Of a stretch of 64,000 nucleotides of DNA, positions 59,463 to 64,000 are shown piece by piece (positions within the stretch are counted from its first letter, which is position 1; each line of letters starts with the position of its first letter). The DNA lies in the NCBI GenBank assembly GCA_964617645.1, contig CAZTYE010000007.1:62001-126000 (forward strand), written 5' to 3'. This stretch comes from JADJGC01 sp964617645. Its GTDB lineage: Bacteria > Zixibacteria > MSB-5A5 > CAIYYT01. The notes under the pieces were generated by a model. That model saw only the letters and a program-made list of their open reading frames with translations. It ran no database searches and was not told the origin of the DNA. The position numbers were made by a program, and so were the translations under genes.

Positions 59463-60328
59463 TGCGTTTCGGCATCATCGCCAATCGTAAACGCCCCAAC
59501 GCCGATCAGGTTATCAAGCGGGCGCTCAACTGGCTCTCTGCAAACGATCATGAGTACCTGCTCGCGGACGATCTCAGGGAGTTCGCGCCGAAGAACGGCG
59601 TAACAATCTCGCGCAAGCTGCTCGCCGAGCATTGCGACATGATTATATCGATGGGCGGCGACGGCACGCTTCTGGCGGCGGCCCGCGACGTAGCGCCGCG
59701 CGATGTGCCGATTCTCGGAATCAATCTTGGATCACTCGGCTTTCTGACGCAGATTGCGGCCGACGAGGTCGAAACGAGGCTGGCGGAAGTCGTCAGCGGG
59801 CGGCACCAGATTCAAAAGCGGATGCTGCTCGAGGCCGTCGTTGTCGGCGATCAATCCGAATCCAAGTATTTTGCGCTGAATGATGTTGTAGTCGATCGCG
59901 GGAGTTTGGCGCGACTGGTGCAACTTGACTTGTATGTGAACGACGAGTTCATTTGTACATACCGTGCCGACGGTTTAATCATCTGCACGCCGACCGGCTC
60001 GACAGCCTACAATTCGGCAGTCGGCGGCCCGATTCTGAATCCGAACATGGAAGCGATGGTGGCATCACCGATGGCGCCGCAATCGCTGGCGGCGCGGCCG
60101 CTGCTGTTCGCGGCAGACGATGTCATTCTGATTCGCATTTCTTCACCGCAGCATACTTGTCTGATGAGTGTTGATGGCCAGGTCTCGGTCAATCTGACAA
60201 ATCACTCCGCCGTTGTAATCCGAAAGGCCGCCTTCTCCACGAAATTAGTTACTTTCTCGCACAACTCCTTTTACCAGATCCTGCGAAAGAAGCTCCACTG
60301 GGCAGTTTTGCCCCGAAGCGAAAACTGA
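59462..60328 (+). CDS. nadK: NAD kinase
   Basis: Phosphorylates NAD to NADP. 288 residues from ATG 59462, overlapping the dxs stop by one base (TGATG). Signatures: DMIISMGGDGTLLAAAR (GGDG), PILGINLGSLGFL, DGLIICTPTGSTAYNSAVGGPILNP (59972-60045) and the C-terminal beta domain. The dxs-nadK overlap suggests shared supply of NADPH for isoprenoid synthesis. Confidence 0.95.
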   Translation: MRFGIIANRKRPNADQVIKRALNWLSANDHEYLLADDLREFAPKNGVTISRKLLAEHCDMIISMGGDGTLLAAARDVAPRDVPILGINLGSLGFLTQIAADEVETRLAEVVSGRHQIQKRMLLEAVVVGDQSESKYFALNDVVVDRGSLARLVQLDLYVNDEFICTYRADGLIICTPTGSTAYNSAVGGPILNPNMEAMVASPMAPQSLAARPLLFAADDVILIRISSPQHTCLMSVDGQVSVNLTNHSAVVIRKAAFSTKLVTFSHNSFYQILRKKLHWAVLPRSEN

Positions 60329-60373
60329 TCGCAAAGCCGGTTGCATTTGCGACTTCCCGTCCACCGAATCAGC

Positions 60374-60401
60374 TAAGTTCGCCGCCGTTTCCTGCCGATA
60401 A
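60374..60401 (+). promoter_or_regulatory. FliA/sigma-28-type promoter before the Cys-rich gene
   Basis: TAAG (60374-60377), 16 bases, exact GCCGATAA (60394-60401): same geometry as the element before the receiver gene at 46952. The predicted start lies just before the GAGGAG ribosome site at 60418. Confidence 0.6.
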
Positions 60402-60434
60402 ACTCAGAGACAGGACTGAGGAGCATTGGCATTA

Positions 60435-60644
60435 ATGCGTGAAACGAGAGCTACCACCAAGTGCAAATATACGGACGTTTGTTACTTGGCCGAAGCGCTT
60501 CAGTGCTACGGTTACAAGTTGGACTGCATACTATACACCGAGACCAACGGTGTGCCGGTTACAGAAGAAGAATTTCATGCGGCCATCAATCAACTGATCG
60601 ATAAAGCGAAAGCCGAAGACTTCTACAAAGCCTTCAGTAAGTAG
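60435..60644 (+). CDS. Small Cys-containing protein, unknown function, flagellar-linked by context
   Basis: Not recognised. 69 residues from ATG 60435 (TTG 60426 is in frame, but GAGGAG would be only two bases away). Four Cys lie in the first half (CKYTDVCYLAEALQCYGYKLDC), followed by a hydrophilic helix ending KAEDFYKAFSK. The spacing does not match a known zinc ribbon. Located between nadK and flgF behind a FliA-type promoter. Confidence 0.7.
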   Translation: MRETRATTKCKYTDVCYLAEALQCYGYKLDCILYTETNGVPVTEEEFHAAINQLIDKAKAEDFYKAFSK

Positions 60645-60761
60645 ATTCGTTCTCTTGTGCGGGAATTCCTTTCCGCACCGCACGACATATCAGCGCCAGT
60701 CACCAGTCATTCACAATTCTCAACCAGATCAAGTTCAACGACTTGCGTTCCCGATGCCGCG

Positions 60762-60779
60762 TTCGGCACGGGGCTTGCC
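60762..60779 (+). promoter_or_regulatory. Sigma-54 promoter before flgF
   Basis: CGGCACGGGGCTTGC has GG (60765-60766) and GC (60777-60778) exactly ten bases apart, the invariant -24/-12 geometry. It agrees with the consensus TGGCACG-N4-TTGC at all but the first base. The predicted start (about 60790) is just upstream of the GGAG ribosome site (60791) and ATG 60801. Confidence 0.65.
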
Positions 60780-60800
60780 TTGCTCAGTGCGGAGTAATGC

Positions 60801-61526
60801 ATGATTAAGGGAATTTTCTCAACCGCCGCCTCGATGATTCCGCGCGTGAAGCAGCAGGAAGTTATCGCCAACAATCTCGCCAATGCCGAGACCGTCGGCT
60901 ACAAGCGCGATTCGCTATTCATGCGCATGGTCAAAAACCAAATGGGACTCAGGGAACGGTTGGCGCCGTCATGGGAGACGCGAATGATCGACAAGCTGTA
61001 TACCGATTATGCGAGCGGCGCATTGGATGCCACCGGTCGCGAACTCGACCTCGCCATTCAAGGCGACGGGTTCTTCACGGTCTTGACGCCAAACGGCGAG
61101 GCGTATACGCGCAACGGCGCGTTCAACGTCGGCGCCGATGGAATGCTGGTCAACTCCGACGGCTTTCCAGTGTTAACCGACGGCGGTCCGGTCGTTCTTC
61201 AGGGCAGCTCACTGACAGTTGCACAGGATGGCCAGATCTCAGTCGGCAATCAGGTTGTCGGCAAGCTGCGCATCGTCGATTTCGTCGAGCCGGAGAGCAT
61301 CAAGAAGGTCTCAGGCTCGTTGTTCACGCTCAACCCCGGCGCGGTGCCCGTGACGCCGCAGCAACTGAACGTACGCCAAGGCTATCTCGAAAAATCGAAT
61401 GTCGACGTACTGCGCGAGATGGCCAACATGATCGACTCCTACCGCCGCTTCGAGACCGGCCAGAAGATGATCCAGATTCAGGATGACACGCTCGGGAAAG
61501 CTGTCAACGAGCTACCGCGAGTTTAA
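60801..61526 (+). CDS. flgF: Flagellar basal-body rod protein FlgF
   Basis: Proximal-rod protein of the FlgF/FlgG hook-basal family. 241 residues: N-terminal STAASMIPRVKQQEVIANNLANAETVGYKRD, the conserved LDLAIQGDGFFTVLTPNGEAYTRNGAFNVGADGMLV block (61048-61150), and C-terminal GYLEKSNVDVLREMANMIDSYRRFE. Shorter than FlgG next door and lacking its FQDIMYQ region, so FlgF is preferred. First gene of the flagellar cluster. Confidence 0.93.
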   Translation: MIKGIFSTAASMIPRVKQQEVIANNLANAETVGYKRDSLFMRMVKNQMGLRERLAPSWETRMIDKLYTDYASGALDATGRELDLAIQGDGFFTVLTPNGEAYTRNGAFNVGADGMLVNSDGFPVLTDGGPVVLQGSSLTVAQDGQISVGNQVVGKLRIVDFVEPESIKKVSGSLFTLNPGAVPVTPQQLNVRQGYLEKSNVDVLREMANMIDSYRRFETGQKMIQIQDDTLGKAVNELPRV

Positions 61527-61539
61527 GGAGTAGATAGTC

Positions 61540-62328
61540 ATGATTAGATCACTGCGTACCGCAGCTTCGGGCATGATGGCCCAACAAATGAATGTCGATA
61601 ACATCGCGAACAATCTCGCGAACGTTAATACCACCGGCTTCAAGAAGTCGAAGGTCGAATTTCAGGACATCATGTATCAGAGCCTGCGCAAGCCGGGTGT
61701 CACGGCGGCAACGGGAGCAATCGTGCCGACCTCGCTCGACATCGGTTACGGCACGCGTCCCGTCGCGACTACGAGGCAATACTCGGTCGGTGAGCTGTCA
61801 CAGACCGGGAATCCGCTTGATGTGGCCATCGACGGTGACGGATTTTTCCAGATTCAAAAGACCGACGGCACTACGGCGTTCACGCGCGACGGTAGCCTCA
61901 AGTTGACAGCTGACGGCAGATTGGCCACCTCGGACGGGTTTTATCTCACTCCAGAGATCACGATTCCTGAAGACGCCGTGTCGATCGCAATCGGCTTTGA
62001 CGGTCAAGTGTCGGTTGTTCAGGCCGGTTCCAATGACCCGCAGGAAATTGGCCAGATCGAACTCGCGCGATTCATCAATCCGGCCGGGCTTTCGGCAATT
62101 GGGCATAACCTCTACGAAGAAACACCGTCCTCCGGTGCGCCAATCACGGGAGCCGCCGGCGAAAACGGCTTTGGCAAGATCAATCAGGGCTATCTGGAAA
62201 TGTCCAATGTCGACGTCGTGACGGAAATGGTGAATATGATCGTGGCGCAGCGCGCCTATGAAATCAACTCGAAAGCGATTCAGACGGCGGATGACATGAG
62301 CAGTCTGGTCAATAACCTGAAGCGCTAA
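61540..62328 (+). CDS. flgG: Flagellar distal-rod protein FlgG
   Basis: Distal rod subunit. 262 residues: MIRSLRTAASGMMAQQMNVDNIANNLANVNTTGFKKSKVEFQDIMYQ (61540-61680), PTSLDIGYGTRPVATTR, LDVAIDGDGFFQI, and the C-terminal GYLEMSNVDVVTEMVNMIVAQRAYEINSKAIQTADDM. Normal length. Preceded by TAAGGAGTAGATAGTC; flgA starts one base after its stop. Confidence 0.97.
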   Translation: MIRSLRTAASGMMAQQMNVDNIANNLANVNTTGFKKSKVEFQDIMYQSLRKPGVTAATGAIVPTSLDIGYGTRPVATTRQYSVGELSQTGNPLDVAIDGDGFFQIQKTDGTTAFTRDGSLKLTADGRLATSDGFYLTPEITIPEDAVSIAIGFDGQVSVVQAGSNDPQEIGQIELARFINPAGLSAIGHNLYEETPSSGAPITGAAGENGFGKINQGYLEMSNVDVVTEMVNMIVAQRAYEINSKAIQTADDMSSLVNNLKR

Positions 62329-62329
62329 T

Positions 62330-63025
62330 ATGAAATCGATTGCAGCGATAATTCTGTTGGTTACCACTCCCCTCTGGTTGATGCCGGCGACGGCGCTATC
62401 ACAAGCGACCACGCCGGCGTCAGCAATCGAAGCGGCGATAAAGGCGCGGCTAAACGATCCGCGATTCGACTACGTCGTCAGCGTCAATCAATTGCCCGTC
62501 GGCTTTCCCGAGAAGTGCGACTCACTGCGTGTCGAGCCGATCGGCGACGGCCAGACATTCGGCAACTGCTGGGTGAAGACATTCGCCTTCAGTGGCAATG
62601 TGGTCTCATTTACGGCAACAGTCAATGTCTACGTGCATTGGTACCAAGACGCGCTGGTCAGCACAGCGGCGATCGCCCGCGGCGAGAAACTCACTTCCGA
62701 CATGTTCACCGCGCAGCGCCGCGAGATCGTCTCCCAGTCCGACCCGCTGGTAACGTCGCTCGACGAGATCTCGGGGATGGAAGTCAATCGCAGCCTTCCG
62801 CCGGGGAAGGCGCTGTCGTACTCGATGCTCAAGCCGGAAGAGTTGATTCGTCGCGGCGAGCAGGTGACAATCCTGTACCAACGGGGAAGCGTGCAGATTA
62901 CCGCCACCGGCGAAGCCAAGCAATCCGGAGCCCGAGGCGAACTAATCAAAGTCCGCAATCTAAATACGAACAAAGTAATCACTGCCGAGGTGCAAGATGA
63001 AGAATCGGTGCGTGTTTCTCGCTAA
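62330..63025 (+). CDS. flgA: Flagellar P-ring assembly chaperone FlgA
   Basis: Periplasmic chaperone for P-ring formation. 231 residues: signal peptide IAAIILLVTTPLWLMPATALSQ, N-terminal domain, then the SAF domain (ARGEKLTSDMFTAQRREI, NRSLPPGKALSYSMLKPEELIRRGEQVTI) and C-terminal GELIKVRNLNTNKVITAEV, all typical. Overlaps flgH by 29 bases. Confidence 0.93.
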   Translation: MKSIAAIILLVTTPLWLMPATALSQATTPASAIEAAIKARLNDPRFDYVVSVNQLPVGFPEKCDSLRVEPIGDGQTFGNCWVKTFAFSGNVVSFTATVNVYVHWYQDALVSTAAIARGEKLTSDMFTAQRREIVSQSDPLVTSLDEISGMEVNRSLPPGKALSYSMLKPEELIRRGEQVTILYQRGSVQITATGEAKQSGARGELIKVRNLNTNKVITAEVQDEESVRVSR

Positions 63026-63653
63026 ATCCGCATATGCGGCGACACCGCGCGTAATGGTCAATCCATATGTGATCATCAAGGCTGCAGTGGCGGTTATCTT
63101 CGTAATCATTGCGGTCGTTCCGAATGCGTCGTACGCCCAGCGGGTCGGTTCTGACGGATCATTCTTTACAGACATCAAAGCGGCCCGTATCGGCGACCTC
63201 CTCACAGTTATCGTTTACGAGAACACCGAAGCGTCGAATGAGTCGCAACTGAAGACCGAAGAGAAGAGCGATGCCTCAACAAGTTCGGGCGGCGGCGTCG
63301 GGCCGCTCAATTTTATCCCGTTGTTCGCCGCGGACAATCAGAGCGACAACACCTATGACGGCAAGGGCACCAATTCGCGGCGCGGCACGATTCGCGCGCG
63401 AATGACCGTGGAAGTCATCGCTGAACGCAACAACGGCGATTTGGTAATCCAGGGCAATCGCGTAATCGAGATCAATTCCGAGAAGGAGACGATGACGCTC
63501 ACGGGCATCGTGCGTCGCGCGGATATCGGCCCGGACAATACGATTGACTCTTACAACATCGCCAACGCCAAAATCGAATACACCGGCAAGGGACCGGCCG
63601 CTGACGGTTCCAAGCCCGGGCTTATCACCCGGATTCTGAACTGGATATTGTAA
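62997..63653 (+). CDS. flgH: Flagellar L-ring protein FlgH, no lipobox
   Basis: Outer-membrane L-ring subunit. 218 residues: SLFTDIKAARIGDLLTVIVYENTEASN-type core (FFTDIKAARIGDLLTVIVYE), TYDGKGTNSRRGTIRARMTVEVI, NGDLVIQGNRVIEINSEKETMTLTGIVR and NTIDSYNIANAKIEYTGKG. The start has GAGGTGC in front and overlaps flgA. The N-terminal 47 residues end in PNASYAQ, a standard signal-peptidase-I-like site; FlgH is usually a lipoprotein but no lipidated Cys is visible. Confidence 0.93.
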   Translation: MKNRCVFLAKSAYAATPRVMVNPYVIIKAAVAVIFVIIAVVPNASYAQRVGSDGSFFTDIKAARIGDLLTVIVYENTEASNESQLKTEEKSDASTSSGGGVGPLNFIPLFAADNQSDNTYDGKGTNSRRGTIRARMTVEVIAERNNGDLVIQGNRVIEINSEKETMTLTGIVRRADIGPDNTIDSYNIANAKIEYTGKGPAADGSKPGLITRILNWIL

Positions 63654-63671
63654 CGGTAAAGCAGGGAAGCT

Positions 63672-64000
63672 ATGCGCCTCGTGCGAATTTTGATCATCGG
63701 ATTGATCATCTTCGTGCTGGTTAACATCGTGCAATTGATGGAAGCCCGCGCGGATGTAAGAATCAAAGACATCGCTCGAATCAACCAGGCCGGCGAGATT
63801 GATCTCGTCGGTTACGGTTTGGTGGTCGGACTTAATGGCACCGGCGACGGCAAAGGAGCGCTGTTTACCGTCCAGTCGATTACCAACATGCTGCAGCGAA
63901 TGGGCATCACTGTTCCCGCGACGCAGGTAAAAATCAAGAACGTCGCGTCGGTTCTCGTGACCGCAAAAGTAACACGCGGCGCCGTGATCGGCGACAAGCT
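63672..64000 (+). CDS. flgI: Flagellar P-ring protein FlgI, N-terminal part (cut by window end)
   Basis: P-ring subunit; only the first 109 codons lie in the window. Signal region LIIGLIIFVLVNIVQLMEARA, then RIKDIARINQAGEIDLVGYGLVVGLNGTGDGKGALFTVQSITNML (63762-63900), the family's opening signature. Preceded by AAGCAGGGAAGCT. Completes the FGAHI gene order. Confidence 0.95.
   Translation, partial: MRLVRILIIGLIIFVLVNIVQLMEARADVRIKDIARINQAGEIDLVGYGLVVGLNGTGDGKGALFTVQSITNMLQRMGITVPATQVKIKNVASVLVTAKVTRGAVIGDK

Noticed and set aside
60330..60354. Hairpin TCGCAAA/TTTGCGA after nadK as terminator
   Set aside because: Only seven base pairs with a ten-base loop and no T-run; too weak to call.
1..64000. 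CRISPR arrays, insertion sequences, rRNA genes
   Set aside because: No regularly spaced repeats, transposase motifs, terminal inverted repeats or rRNA sequence were seen in reading the window.

Overview
The window looks like a chromosomal segment of a Gram-negative, flagellated bacterium with moderately high GC. Outer-membrane features include an Omp85-like barrel, flagellar L- and P-ring genes, a lipoprotein and a small beta-barrel protein. Paired EF-hand (dockerin-like) tails of the 'SIADAVYLINYIF-GG' type occur on two secreted proteins. From memory this style is common in candidate phylum Zixibacteria and its relatives, so the taxonomic suggestion is an inference, not something the sequence proves.

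Layout. 1-17541: the 3' end of fusA, tuf, then an uninterrupted S10-spc-alpha supercluster (rpsJ to rplQ, including secY, adk, map, infA, rpmJ and rpoA), closed by a clear terminator at 17569. 17697-20182: a small membrane-anchored protein, plsY, gpsA and a MerR-type regulator. 20232-24143 (minus strand): tatC, nrdR, a SAM hydroxide adenosyltransferase, cutA, a thiamine-binding-type protein and glyA. 24247-27880: an AlkC-like DNA glycosylase, a secreted YCII-AHSA1 fusion, a small membrane protein and a PPDK/PEPS regulatory kinase. 28007-31845: a two-gene cassette of an AHH-nuclease polymorphic toxin and a 798-aa protein with a glycine-zipper membrane segment, ending beside a tRNA-Pro. 32172-41576: a membrane protein, ferredoxin, LapA-like protein, archease-RtcB RNA-repair pair, AspT-type transporter, TauE-type transporter, and a DsbD/ScsB-like and redoxin pair. 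41694-46892: a small barrel protein, then a minus-strand operon (2-TM protein, redox-inactive thioredoxin-like protein, ABC transporter, CrcB, DUF190) and an Omp85-like protein. 47006-54691: a stand-alone receiver, a lipoprotein, a cohesin-dockerin protein, a prepilin peptidase, a sensor kinase and an M14 carboxypeptidase with a dockerin. 55083-60328: xseA, xseB, ispA, dxs and nadK. 60435-64000: a small Cys-rich protein followed by flgF, flgG, flgA, flgH and the start of flgI.

The most interesting signals are four. First, the orphan effector cassette at 28007-31845 lies against the 3' end of tRNA-Pro with no visible delivery machine or immunity gene. Second, GCCGATAA boxes (FliA/sigma-28 type -10) stand in front of the receiver gene, the prepilin peptidase, the sensor kinase and the Cys-rich gene, and a good sigma-54 box precedes flgF, which suggests a layered flagellar regulon. 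Third, there is a possible AUU start codon at 45494. Fourth, several genes lacking a Shine-Dalgarno site have a -10-like hexamer a few bases before the start codon, suggesting leaderless mRNAs. All homology calls were made by eye from motifs; no database search was possible.
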